Shown: positions 47,237 through 56,976 of the stretch, piece after piece | Layout of the letters: the number at the start of each line of letters is the position of its first letter | Position numbering within the stretch: the stretch's first letter is position 1 | Assembly: GCA_947504205.1 (NCBI GenBank) | Contig: CANNGL010000002.1 | Location: 186,001 to 250,000 of the forward strand | Length of the DNA: 64,000 bases | Direction of reading: 5' to 3' | From: an uncultured Litoreibacter sp. | GTDB lineage: Bacteria; Pseudomonadota; Alphaproteobacteria; Rhodobacterales; Rhodobacteraceae | Program-made: the position numbers and the translations under genes | The notes under the pieces: model-generated | Told to the model about the DNA's origin: nothing | What the model saw: only the letters and a program-made list of their open reading frames with translations | The model's database searches: none

Positions 47237-50185
47237 TTACGAAAGGGCCTCGTCACAGCGGGCACAAACCCCAGGATGCGTGTGCGTGCCGACGTCCGGC
47301 AGAATTTTCCAGCAACGCTGGCATTTCTCACCGTCTGCCTTGTCAAAGAGTACGCCGACACCCGCCACATCGTCCATCGTGAACGCATTCGCAGGCGCAT
47401 CATCAGTGGTCACAGTGATACCACTGGTAATGCACATATCCTCGAAGCTGACCGTCTTCAGGATGCTTGCCGTATCTGCATCCACATAGACCGTCGGAGC
47501 CGCCTCAAGCGACGAGCCAATGACCTTCTCGCGGCGTTCAACCTCCAACGCACCGGTCACGACCCGGCGAACGCGGCGAACGTTCGCCCACTTCTCAGCC
47601 AAAGCCGTGTCTTTCCAGCTAGCCGGTGTAGCTGGGAAGTCTTGCAGATGCACAGAGCTGCCCGTTCCGTCAAAGCGTTCCAACCAGACCTCTTCACACG
47701 TAAACACCAGAATAGGTGCAAGCCATGTCGTCAGCCGATGGTACAGAATATCCAGAACGGTGCGGGCCGCCCGGCGTCTGGCCGTATCTCCGTCGCAATA
47801 AAGCGCATCTTTTCGGATATCGAAATAAAATGCCGATAGCTCAACCGTAGCGAAATTGAACAGTGCTTGGAACACGCCTTGAAAGTCGAACTTTGCGTAC
47901 CCACCGCGCACGACGTCATCCAGTTCGGCCAAACGGTGCAGAACCCAGCGCTCAAGCTCAGGCATATCGGTGGGGTCCACCCGGTCCGCGTCGGAGAACG
48001 CTGTAAGAGACCCCAGCATGAACCGCATCGTATTGCGCAGGCGCCGATAGCTGTCTGCGACCCCTTTCAGGATTTCCGGTCCGATCCGCTGATCGGCGGT
48101 GTAGTCCGTCTGGGCCACCCAAAGCCGAAGAATGTCTGCGCCATACTGCTTGATGACCTCCTCGGGCACGATGGTGTTACCGATGGATTTGGACATCTTC
48201 ATGCCCTTCTCATCCAGCGTGAAGCCATGTGTCACCACATTTCGGTAAGGCGCGCGACCAGTGGTCCCAACCGATTGTAAAAGCGACGAATGGAACCAGC
48301 CACGGTGCTGATCCGTGCCCTCCATGTAAACGTCGGCAACCCCGTCGTCAGTCCCATCAGGGCGATCACGCAGCGTAAATGCGTGGGTCGAGCCACTGTC
48401 GAACCATACATCAAGAATATCCATGACCTGATCGTAGTCCTCAGGGTTCACGATACCGGTCAGGAACCTCTCTTTCGCGCCTTCTTTGTACCAAGCATCT
48501 GCGCCTTCTGTCTCAAAAGCCTCGAGGATACGCGCATTGACCTCTTCATTGCGCAGTAGGAAATCGGCGTCGTTGTGCCCTGAGCCCTTCTTGATGAAAC
48601 ACGTCAGTGGAACGCCCCATGCGCGCTGACGCGAAAGAACCCAATCCGGCCGGGCTTCGATCATCGAGTAGAGACGGTTGCGTCCCGATCGCGGGGTCCA
48701 CTTGACGTTATCAATCTCGGTTAGCGCACGTTCGCGGATTGTCGTGCCGAACTGATCCTGTCCATCACCTACAGCCTTGTCGATGGCCGCAAACCATTGT
48801 GGACGGTTCAGACGAATGACCGGGGCCTTGGATCGCCACGAATGGGCATCCGAGATTGTCAGGCGCTGGCGTGCCAAGATCGCGCCGATTTCGACCAGCT
48901 TCGCCATGACGGCCTTGTTGGCACCACCCGGCTTGCCGTTTGACTTCAAGATCGCCTCGCCGCCGAAAAAAGGCAGATCAGCCCGGAACGAGCTGTCATC
49001 GAGGATGTTGTAAGTCATCTCCAAACCATGCTTCACGCCGATGGCATAGTCATCATCACCATGAGAGGGCGCGGTATGAACGAAGCCCGTACCGGCGTCG
49101 TCGGTAACATGACCGCCCGGCAGAAGAGGGACATCGAAGTCCCATTCCCCCTCAGCGCCATCAGTCCCACGCAAAGGGTGAGCGCAGGCCAGCGCCGACA
49201 GTTCTTCGGTGGAGACGCCGCGCAAGCGGCGATACATCCCCTCTTCGAGCCGAGCACACGAAAGGATACCAGCGGCCAATGCATCCGCCACGATGTAGCG
49301 ATCCCCGATCCGCGCCCAGCATTCTTCAGGGCGTCCAGTGACCTCATAAAGCCCGTAGGAGATGTCAGGACCAAAACAAATTGCGCGGTTCTGCGGGATC
49401 GTCCACGGCGTCGTGGTCCAGATAACGACCTCAGCGCCGTCCAGATCGCCCAACGGTTCAACCCGGCCGACGGTTAACTCTGCCGCATCCTGTACAGCGG
49501 GTGTCATACGATCCGAAAGAACAGGAAACTTCACCCAGATCGCGTCGGTCTGGCGGTCGTGATACTCCACCTCCGCCTCGGCCAGCGCAGTTTTTTCCAC
49601 CGGCGACCACATCACGGGTTTTGAACCTTGATAGAGTGTCCCGTTCATCAGGAATTTCTGGAACTCTTCAGCGATGACGCGTTCTGCATGGAAGTTCATC
49701 GTCAGATAGGGATCATCCCAATTGCCTGTAACGCCGAGACGCTTGAATTCCTGACGTTGGATATCGACCCAACCGCTCGCAAATTCGCGACATTCCTGCC
49801 GGAATTCAACGACATCAACCGCGTCCTTGTCGCGCCCCTTCTGGCGGTATTTTTCCTCGATCTTCCATTCAATTGGCAGCCCGTGACAATCCCAACCTGG
49901 AATGTATCGACTGTCAAATCCCATCATCTGGTGGGAGCGAACAATCATATCCTTGATCGTCTTGTTCAGCGCGTGTCCGATATGCAGATGCCCATTGGCA
50001 TAGGGTGGTCCATCATGCAGCGTGAAAGGCTTGCGCCCCTCTTTTTCGCGCAAGCGATCATAGACACCGATCTCTTCCCAGCGGGCAAGCCAGTCGGGTT
50101 CTCGTTTAGGCAGTCCGGCTCGCATTGGAAAATCAGTTTGCGGCAGGTTCAGCGTATTTTTGTAGTCAGTCGTTTCGGCGCACAT
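47237..50185 (-). CDS. ileS: Isoleucyl-tRNA synthetase
   Basis: Charges tRNA-Ile. The 982-residue class I synthetase has the HIGH motif in HLHIGHALNK (about residue 70), the KMSKS motif in GMKMSKSIGNT, the editing domain, and a C-terminal zinc-binding module with two CxxC pairs (CQRCW and CARCDEAL). It is full length. The start ATG is preceded by an AAAGGA site. A hairpin (50252-50280) lies upstream. Confidence 0.98.
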   Translation of the reverse strand: MCAETTDYKNTLNLPQTDFPMRAGLPKREPDWLARWEEIGVYDRLREKEGRKPFTLHDGPPYANGHLHIGHALNKTIKDMIVRSHQMMGFDSRYIPGWDCHGLPIEWKIEEKYRQKGRDKDAVDVVEFRQECREFASGWVDIQRQEFKRLGVTGNWDDPYLTMNFHAERVIAEEFQKFLMNGTLYQGSKPVMWSPVEKTALAEAEVEYHDRQTDAIWVKFPVLSDRMTPAVQDAAELTVGRVEPLGDLDGAEVVIWTTTPWTIPQNRAICFGPDISYGLYEVTGRPEECWARIGDRYIVADALAAGILSCARLEEGMYRRLRGVSTEELSALACAHPLRGTDGAEGEWDFDVPLLPGGHVTDDAGTGFVHTAPSHGDDDYAIGVKHGLEMTYNILDDSSFRADLPFFGGEAILKSNGKPGGANKAVMAKLVEIGAILARQRLTISDAHSWRSKAPVIRLNRPQWFAAIDKAVGDGQDQFGTTIRERALTEIDNVKWTPRSGRNRLYSMIEARPDWVLSRQRAWGVPLTCFIKKGSGHNDADFLLRNEEVNARILEAFETEGADAWYKEGAKERFLTGIVNPEDYDQVMDILDVWFDSGSTHAFTLRDRPDGTDDGVADVYMEGTDQHRGWFHSSLLQSVGTTGRAPYRNVVTHGFTLDEKGMKMSKSIGNTIVPEEVIKQYGADILRLWVAQTDYTADQRIGPEILKGVADSYRRLRNTMRFMLGSLTAFSDADRVDPTDMPELERWVLHRLAELDDVVRGGYAKFDFQGVFQALFNFATVELSAFYFDIRKDALYCDGDTARRRAARTVLDILYHRLTTWLAPILVFTCEEVWLERFDGTGSSVHLQDFPATPASWKDTALAEKWANVRRVRRVVTGALEVERREKVIGSSLEAAPTVYVDADTASILKTVSFEDMCITSGITVTTDDAPANAFTMDDVAGVGVLFDKADGEKCQRCWKILPDVGTHTHPGVCARCDEALS

Positions 50186-50251
50186 TTCAGGCGTCCTTTA
50201 TTCGTATCATTGTCGCGGATGAGGGGCGGTGCGAGGGCTCAAACACCTTTG

Positions 50252-50280
50252 CCCGGCGTCTCATTAATCAGAGCGCCGGG
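50252..50280. other. Hairpin in the DUF2339-ileS intergenic region
   Basis: CCCGGCG at 50252-50258 and CGCCGGG at 50274-50280 form a GC-rich stem that extends inward with a bulge, around ATTAAT. It lies between the 3' end of the DUF2339 gene and ileS in the 158-base gap. It may attenuate or terminate the upstream transcript; no T-run follows. Confidence 0.4.
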
Positions 50281-50343
50281 GATATAATTCGAATGATGAT
50301 CGCAAGCTTGTGCATCATGGGCCTGTCTATAGCCCTGCCGCCG

Positions 50344-53016
50344 CTAATCGTCCAGTGGCTCGACCTTATCGCGGGTCTGTGCCCAGCGGTTCAGCCACGC
50401 CAGCCCCGCCAAAGCCAGACCGAGAGCAAGCAAGGAAAACACCCGCGTCAGGCCCGTAAGTCCGGAAATGTCGATAAAAAAGACCTTGATAACCGCCAGA
50501 CCGATGACGATCAGACCGGCCCTTCGCATTAGCAGATGGCTGCGCGCCAGGGACTGATAAAACAAGGCCGCGCCGACAAGCAATAGCACCACGGTGTAGG
50601 TGTAAAGCTCGTACTGACCCACACCGTCTTCAAGTGGCATACCTGCTGAGCCCTGCCAGAAATGCCGTATGGCGCTAAATACCCACAACCCCGCCAAAAG
50701 AACACTCAGCGCCGCGCAGCTTGAGTGGATGAGCTTTCGCATCATTGGCAACCACCAGAGGCCCGCTGCCAAGACCAGAGCCGGTAACAGATAGCTCAGG
50801 ATCAAAGTATTGAAGACCGGCCATCCGATCACTTGGCTCATTGTCCAGGAGTCAATAAGCGGATTGCCGAGCGTGACCGAGACCAACAGGCTTATCAGAC
50901 CAAGCAGCGCAAATATCCCGGCAAAAATTCTGCGAACGATCCGCCAGCGCTGCAAATGCATCACCCGATGGCCCTGAACAAACGCCAATCCAAACCAGAT
51001 CGCTGCATAAAGGCCAAAGCCCCAGCCCCGCATCGTGCCAGCGCTATCAACCCAGCGGAAAATCATAAGCGAAACGACCAGACCAGTCACCGATAAGACC
51101 GCGCCTTCCAACACGGTGCATGCTTCTGTTCGGCTCTGTTTTGATTGAAGCCAATACGCGGCAATCAGAGCGGCCAAACTGCCGATGTAAGCCAGCAGAA
51201 CTTCCAGAAGGGATGCCGAAACGCCCCAATCAAGGCCTGGGTCGGCGAGCAAGCGATAGCCAAGCGTTGCCACGCCAGCAAAGATGAACCATTGCATTTG
51301 CGGCAGGTTGAATGCGCGATCAAGTGCGGCAGCCACCACAACCATCACAGCGAGGCCGACAGTAAGGGCAGCCAGCGTAAGAACAAGCGAGAGCGCATAG
51401 GCAATGATCGACAGGGCCGCCAGCGTTGCCAATGCGGTTCGCAGGCCCGGCCCCTGATCAGTACGCGCAAACTGCGCGGCGAACCAAACCATGAGCCCCG
51501 CCAAAGCTACAGCGTGCAGGGCCCAGATCGGCGCACTAATTGTCAATGCGGGAACCCAGGTGAGCTCTAACACCATGGCAAGAGTTGGGGCGACCAAAAC
51601 TGCTGCCACCGCGAAGGGCACAGCCAGCCGCCCACCCTGTTGAGATCGCCACGCAGCGATCATCGAGACCATCGCGCCCAGCAGCAGCAGCAAGCTCACG
51701 ACGAACGGAAAATCGGCCTCCAGGGTTTCAGTGTAAGTCTGGGCAAAGGTACTGTAGGGCGGAGTGGTCTTCGACATCCCTGCAAACCCGACAAGAACCG
51801 CCAAACCGGCAATTGGAAAAACCGCCAAATCTTGCAAAGCAGTGGCGCGGCTTGCCCAGACCCAGAGAGCCGCAATCATGATCATAAACGCTATAACAAC
51901 AAGCCAGAAAACGCCCTCACCAATCGGGTTGGGCAGCAACACGGGCAGCAGAAAGATGCAACTCGCGATAACCGACCCAGCAGCCAAGAAGGTAGGCACG
52001 TAAGGCAACTTCGAAAGACCCGGCTTGATGGCAAGCTCCGACAGCATCATGCCTTCGTGGTCCGGGGTCAGGCGGCGTTGCGGCAGAATGATTGCCAGGA
52101 TCGGAAGCGCAGCGACGAACACGACATAGGCGACGATGACGCCTTGGTCTCCCAGCCGCAGAAGCAGTCCCGCGCTATAGGCCAAAACAAGTGTAAGAAC
52201 GCTGACCCAAGTCCATCGCTTGATGGTGTCAATACCAAGCCCCATTAGCGTCAAAATGGCAAAATACCCGTAGAGCCAGCTCGGATCGGCACTTTTTCCA
52301 CCCACCACAAACGGCGCACCGAACGCGCCCAGCAACCCGACGGCAGCCAGAAGCGGACCATGAAACCAGCCCAGCACAATAGCTCCAAGGCCCACCAGTA
52401 GCATTCCGAAAAGCGCTATCTCCGGCCCGATCAGACCGTAGAGCACCCGCGCAGAGAGGATCGCCCCAAAGAGCGAGACTATCCCTGCTCCCGAAAAGAC
52501 CGATGGCAGATAGGCCGTGGTGCTGTTTTCACCATCCCCGTACCGTCGCCTGATCCACTCTCCAGCGGCGACCAGAACAGCCCCGAAAGTCAGCGCCGCG
52601 ATAACCCTGACGGTGGGCGGCAAGTACCCGTTCTCCATGCCATATTGCACCAGATAGATACCGGCCAAGGCCAAAGACAAAGCGGAAACGGCGTAAAACC
52701 AGTTCTCCTGCAACCAAGCGACCAATTTGCTGATCAGACTTGGTGCTCGCGGCGTCACGGCCGTGTCCACGACAGGTTTGCTTAGCGCCGCATCAGACCA
52801 AGATCCTTCGGCGGCGGCGGGCTTACTTACTGCTTCTGTCTCTATGACTTCGGGATTGGCGGCAGGGGCGTCAGGCACATCAGGGGCAACCTCGATGTCT
52901 TCACCAGATTTCAGAGCATCTAGGCGCCTCCGAAGGTTTCTAACCTCAGCTTTGAGAGAAAAATGAGCAAAGAACAGATATCCAAGCCCGATCATGATCA
53001 GAAGGTAAATTAACAT
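50344..53016 (-). CDS. DUF2339 multi-pass membrane protein
   Basis: A very large polytopic protein of about 890 residues. A short cytoplasmic region follows the first helix, with a coiled-coil-like stretch (LKAEVRNLRRRLDALK) and a linker rich in Ala, Glu and Pro. More than twenty hydrophobic helices then fill residues 110-880. It matches DUF2339, whose function is unknown. Start choice is uncertain: I use the ATG ending at 53016, with AGG seven bases upstream; the ORF extends 15 codons further to a GTG at 53061. It overlaps no other gene. Confidence 0.85.
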   Translation of the reverse strand: MLIYLLIMIGLGYLFFAHFSLKAEVRNLRRRLDALKSGEDIEVAPDVPDAPAANPEVIETEAVSKPAAAEGSWSDAALSKPVVDTAVTPRAPSLISKLVAWLQENWFYAVSALSLALAGIYLVQYGMENGYLPPTVRVIAALTFGAVLVAAGEWIRRRYGDGENSTTAYLPSVFSGAGIVSLFGAILSARVLYGLIGPEIALFGMLLVGLGAIVLGWFHGPLLAAVGLLGAFGAPFVVGGKSADPSWLYGYFAILTLMGLGIDTIKRWTWVSVLTLVLAYSAGLLLRLGDQGVIVAYVVFVAALPILAIILPQRRLTPDHEGMMLSELAIKPGLSKLPYVPTFLAAGSVIASCIFLLPVLLPNPIGEGVFWLVVIAFMIMIAALWVWASRATALQDLAVFPIAGLAVLVGFAGMSKTTPPYSTFAQTYTETLEADFPFVVSLLLLLGAMVSMIAAWRSQQGGRLAVPFAVAAVLVAPTLAMVLELTWVPALTISAPIWALHAVALAGLMVWFAAQFARTDQGPGLRTALATLAALSIIAYALSLVLTLAALTVGLAVMVVVAAALDRAFNLPQMQWFIFAGVATLGYRLLADPGLDWGVSASLLEVLLAYIGSLAALIAAYWLQSKQSRTEACTVLEGAVLSVTGLVVSLMIFRWVDSAGTMRGWGFGLYAAIWFGLAFVQGHRVMHLQRWRIVRRIFAGIFALLGLISLLVSVTLGNPLIDSWTMSQVIGWPVFNTLILSYLLPALVLAAGLWWLPMMRKLIHSSCAALSVLLAGLWVFSAIRHFWQGSAGMPLEDGVGQYELYTYTVVLLLVGAALFYQSLARSHLLMRRAGLIVIGLAVIKVFFIDISGLTGLTRVFSLLALGLALAGLAWLNRWAQTRDKVEPLDD

Positions 53017-53147
53017 TGAAAGGCCTGAATAGAAAAACATGCGGTTCGCTTTTGCCGTCACACTACCGAAGCTTCTTGGACGTTCCTAGGGCGATGCGGC
53101 ATGACGACCGCTTTTTGCGCGCCGTAACTTGGCCTAAAGCGGGAGCA

Positions 53148-54320
53148 ATGACGAAGACACTGAATATCGGAGTGATCGGCGCAGGCATTGGTGGCCTCAG
53201 TGTCGCAAGCCTGCTGGCGCGCGATGGCCACAAGGTCTCGGTGTTCGATCAGTTTGACCGTCCAAGACCGCTCGGCTCGGGACTGGTTATTCAACCCGTC
53301 GGCCAAGCTGTTCTGGATGAGTTATCCTTGCTGGATGACGCGCTTGCCCTTGGGACCAAAATCACATCGATGTCCGGTCACGAGGCTGACCATGGCCGCC
53401 TTGTGCTTAACGTCTCCTACGCTCCACGTTTCGGTCTGGCGATCCACCGGGCGAGCCTTTTCAATCTGCTGCTTAAGCTTGCGCGCAAATCGGACGTCAC
53501 CCTCATTCCAGAACATGCGGCGACTGATATCCGAGACGGGATTATTTCATTTGGGCATGGCAAAGATTCAACACAGTTCGATCTGGTGATTGACGCCAGC
53601 GGTGCAAACTCCGGTCTGTCACAGATCAAGGCCAAGTCACTGCCCTATGGTGCGATTTGGGGAACTGTGCCGTGGCCCGATACGACCAGATTGCCGGGCA
53701 CTGAGCTTCGACAGTGTTATCGTCAGGCCAATCGTATGATGGGTGTTCTGCCCATCGGGCAAGTGCCGGGACGCAAAGGGCCGCAGGCGGCTATCTTCTG
53801 GTCGATGCCAACCGGCGCCCTGGACCGCTGGCCATCAGCAAACCTTTCAGCTTGGAAGGCAGAGGCCTCGGGCCTTTGGCCCGAGTTTCAGCCGTTTCTT
53901 GAAACGATCACCGCACCTGCGCAAATGACTCCGGCCAGCTATTCCCACGGCACCCTGCGCAAACCCTATTCCGAGCGATTGGCAATCATCGGCGACAGCG
54001 CCCACAGGGCCAGTCCGCAACTGGGCCAAGGGGCAAACATGGCCCTGTTGGACACGCTTGCATTGCGCCAAGCGCTCCGTCAAAGCGATGTCGCTGAGGC
54101 CCTACGCCATTACGCGATGGCTCGGCGTTGGCACATTCGTATCTATCAGGCGATGTCTTGGGCATTTACGCCGCAATACCAATCAGATAGTGCGTTCCTG
54201 CCTGCGTTGCGTGACAGGGTGATCTTTCCGTTCTCACAGATGCAACCGATACCTAAGCTGCTCACCCGCTTGGTTTGCGGCGATATGCTACCGCCCCTCG
54301 GATCGCTGACCGAACGCTAA
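53148..54320 (+). CDS. FAD-dependent monooxygenase
   Basis: A 390-residue flavoprotein monooxygenase of the PHBH (UbiH-like) class. The ADP-binding motif GAGIGGLSVASLL is near residue 12, with a second FAD motif IIGDSAHRASPQLGQGANMAL (about 280-300). The start MTKTLNIGVIGAG follows GGGAG closely. The substrate is unknown; aromatic hydroxylation is the family expectation. It ends with a CTAA stop/stop overlap with the flavoprotein on the other strand. Confidence 0.9.
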   Translation: MTKTLNIGVIGAGIGGLSVASLLARDGHKVSVFDQFDRPRPLGSGLVIQPVGQAVLDELSLLDDALALGTKITSMSGHEADHGRLVLNVSYAPRFGLAIHRASLFNLLLKLARKSDVTLIPEHAATDIRDGIISFGHGKDSTQFDLVIDASGANSGLSQIKAKSLPYGAIWGTVPWPDTTRLPGTELRQCYRQANRMMGVLPIGQVPGRKGPQAAIFWSMPTGALDRWPSANLSAWKAEASGLWPEFQPFLETITAPAQMTPASYSHGTLRKPYSERLAIIGDSAHRASPQLGQGANMALLDTLALRQALRQSDVAEALRHYAMARRWHIRIYQAMSWAFTPQYQSDSAFLPALRDRVIFPFSQMQPIPKLLTRLVCGDMLPPLGSLTER

Positions 54321-55921
54321 CTGTTCACAAATTCCCAAACCTTGGAGATCACGACAGATCCTTCGCCAACGGCCGACGCCACGCGCTTGACCGATCCGGA
54401 CCTGACGTCGCCCACCGCAAAGATACCCGGGTGTGATGTTGCATAGGGACTGCCCTCGCCAGTGACGACAAAGCCCTTGTCATCAAGCTCTACCAAGCCA
54501 GACAGCCATGAGGTGTTTGGCGCGGCACCCACCATGATGAACACTGATTTGGCATTGATGTCCCAATCCTGTCCCGAGTTCCCATCGCGAATTGTCACCT
54601 GCTCAAGTGCGTCAGAGCCCTTCAAAGCCTTGATCTGAGATTTGTAATGGATGGTAATTGAAGGGTCGGCTTCCAACCGGCTCAGCAAGTAATCCGACAT
54701 CGAAGCGGCCAGCGTTTCACCACGCACCAGTACATGCACATGCTTGGCTGACCGGCAGAGATACATCGCGGCTTGCCCGGCTGAATTGCCGCCGCCGATA
54801 ATGATCACTTCCGAGCCCTTGCAGAACCGAGCCTCAAGTTCGGTTGCGGCATAATAAATGCCTGCACCTTCGAAATCCTCCAAGCGCTCCAGCGGCAGCC
54901 GCCGATACTGAACGCCCGTCGCCACGACCACGGCGCGTGCGCAAACCACATCGTCATCATCAAGCGTTGCGCAGAACAAACCGTCTTCGCGCCGCTCCAA
55001 GGCCTTGACCCGGCGTGGCATGGCAAATCTTGCGCCGAACTTCATGGCCTGTATCTCACCACGCCAAACCAGATCACCGCCGGAAATACCCGTTGGAAAA
55101 CCCATATAATTCTCGATCCGGCTCGACGTTCCTGCCTGCCCACCGATGGCATTGTCTTCAACCACAAGGCAGCTCAGACCCTCGGCACCGGCATATACAG
55201 CGGCCGCCACGCCAGCAGGTCCACCACCCACGATCAGCACGTCAAACACCTGCTCACCTGAAACCGCCATATCCAGCCCCAGAAGCTGAGCGACCTTCGC
55301 CGGTGTCGGGTCGTCAACAATCTGGTTTTTGCCAAACACGACAGACGGCGCATGGCCAGCCAGGGAACAGGCCTCCTCCCACCCATCCGGGACAGGCGCG
55401 TCCAATTCAATCGCCTGAAACGGTATCTTGTTGGCCGCTGCAAAACTCGCAATCCGCCGGATGTTGCGGTCGCGATCAATGCCAATGAGCTTGAGTGAGC
55501 TGTCTTGATCTTCGATCTGGCGACGCCTACGGGCCGCAAAAACACTGATGATAATGTCAGACATCTCGGGCATTTCGCCCATGAGCTGCAACATCCGTTC
55601 GCGCGGCACTTCAAGCACGCGGGTGTCGACGGCCGCGCGCATCGGCATCGGGTTGATCCCACCATTGAGAAACGCAATCTCGCCCATAAATTGTGTCGGA
55701 CCCAATCCATTAGGCAGGGCTCGCTTGCCCGTGTAAGGATCAACGACCTCAATTTCCCCGTCCAGCACATAGACGAAATGCGTGATCTCGTCGCCAACCT
55801 GCGCGACCATCTCGCCTTCCGCAATAACCCGCTCTGATCCATTGCGTTTCAAAACGGCAACGTGACTGTCGTGAAGCGGGGTGCGCTGCATTTGGCGCAG
55901 ATCGGCGGCAAGACTTTCCAT
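54317..55921 (-). CDS. Cyclic-nucleotide-domain flavoprotein (thioredoxin-reductase-like)
   Basis: A 534-residue fusion. Residues about 20-135 form a cyclic-nucleotide-binding domain (EGEMVAQVGDEITHFVYVLDGEIEV and FMGEIAFLNGG). A thioredoxin-like linker (about 150-215) follows, then a thioredoxin-reductase-like FAD/NAD(P)H domain (about 225-534; GGGPAGVAAAVYAG and GGGNSAGQAAMYL). The redox CxxC of thioredoxin reductase is not present at its usual place; YYAATELEARFC stands there. The start MESLAADL is chosen because it follows AAGGAG; a longer reading to 56212 overlaps the previous gene. It may be a ligand-controlled oxidoreductase. Confidence 0.85.
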   Translation of the reverse strand: MESLAADLRQMQRTPLHDSHVAVLKRNGSERVIAEGEMVAQVGDEITHFVYVLDGEIEVVDPYTGKRALPNGLGPTQFMGEIAFLNGGINPMPMRAAVDTRVLEVPRERMLQLMGEMPEMSDIIISVFAARRRRQIEDQDSSLKLIGIDRDRNIRRIASFAAANKIPFQAIELDAPVPDGWEEACSLAGHAPSVVFGKNQIVDDPTPAKVAQLLGLDMAVSGEQVFDVLIVGGGPAGVAAAVYAGAEGLSCLVVEDNAIGGQAGTSSRIENYMGFPTGISGGDLVWRGEIQAMKFGARFAMPRRVKALERREDGLFCATLDDDDVVCARAVVVATGVQYRRLPLERLEDFEGAGIYYAATELEARFCKGSEVIIIGGGNSAGQAAMYLCRSAKHVHVLVRGETLAASMSDYLLSRLEADPSITIHYKSQIKALKGSDALEQVTIRDGNSGQDWDINAKSVFIMVGAAPNTSWLSGLVELDDKGFVVTGEGSPYATSHPGIFAVGDVRSGSVKRVASAVGEGSVVISKVWEFVNS

Positions 55922-55929
55922 TTTTTTGG

Positions 55930-56976
55930 CTACTCCTTGGAACTTGTCCCGGGAATTAGCCCGGCCAGCCCGCGTGTCACGAGTTTTGACACGCTCGGGC
56001 GACCTTCGGCTTGAAATGCCAGCGGTCGACATACTTCCATCGCGGCTACACCTACACGCGCAGTAAGTGCGCCGTTGATCAGCCCCTCGCCAAACCGGCG
56101 AGACAATTTCGACAGAACGCCTCCACCAGCGACGGACCCAATCAGATCGTCGCCCACAGCCACAGCTCCGGTGGCCACCAGATGAGTCAGCACGGCTTTC
56201 GCCAACCTCCAACTGCCAAGCGTGCCAGACCGTCCGCCATAGATTTCAGCCACCTGACGGATCATCCGCAAGTTCGCGGTCAATGCGGCCACCAGATCAG
56301 CCAAGGCCAACGGGACGATTGCAGTCACCGTCGCGACTTGCCGGGCCGCGGCCTCGACCTGCAGTCTGGCAGCGGCATCCAGCGGCGCCAATAGTCGCCG
56401 TTCCGCAATGGCCAACGCTGCATCCGCATCAAAAACTTCATCCAGGCGCACATTCAATTCCGACCGTCCCTCCGCCAATTCAGGGCGATTGGCGTAAAGC
56501 GACATCAGACGATCGACCACCTGTCGCGCTGCCTTCATATCGCCCGTCACAAGCGCCGTGTCCGCGCGTTTGCGCATCTCGTCCATGCGTTTCAATCGGC
56601 CCAGCGCCAAAAGCTCTTTTGCCGCCACTAGCAGCAAAGCCAGTAGAAAAATCGCGACCAGAGCAAATGCAGTCCAGCCCAGCAACGGGTTCCGCTCCAA
56701 CAAGGCTGTGACGAAATCCCACGCGGCAACGGAGGCGACGAAGACTATCAAGGCCACCAAGGCTGACCAAAAGAACCGGGCCAGGCGTGATGGTTTGCGC
56801 GCGGCCAAACTGGCCAGGGTTTGCATCGCGCGCCCGGTCGGCACTGGCGGACCAGGTTCAGGAACAGGCGGCGCCGTAGCCGGAGTAACAGCGGGTTTAG
56901 CCGCCTTCCGAGCCTTGGATTTGGGGGCATCCTCCAGATCGAAAACCACAGGCCCCTTGCGCTTGGCGTCACTCAT
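55930..56976 (-). CDS. TIGR01620 / YcjF-like membrane protein (DUF697)
   Basis: A 348-residue protein with a basic/proline-rich N-terminal region (about 1-60), two hydrophobic helices (about 68-88 and 98-118) and a C-terminal DUF697 domain. It is the YcjF-like partner of YcjX. In E. coli the pair sits near psp stress genes. Start and the stop of ycjX overlap by four bases. Confidence 0.9.
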   Translation of the reverse strand: MSDAKRKGPVVFDLEDAPKSKARKAAKPAVTPATAPPVPEPGPPVPTGRAMQTLASLAARKPSRLARFFWSALVALIVFVASVAAWDFVTALLERNPLLGWTAFALVAIFLLALLLVAAKELLALGRLKRMDEMRKRADTALVTGDMKAARQVVDRLMSLYANRPELAEGRSELNVRLDEVFDADAALAIAERRLLAPLDAAARLQVEAAARQVATVTAIVPLALADLVAALTANLRMIRQVAEIYGGRSGTLGSWRLAKAVLTHLVATGAVAVGDDLIGSVAGGGVLSKLSRRFGEGLINGALTARVGVAAMEVCRPLAFQAEGRPSVSKLVTRGLAGLIPGTSSKE

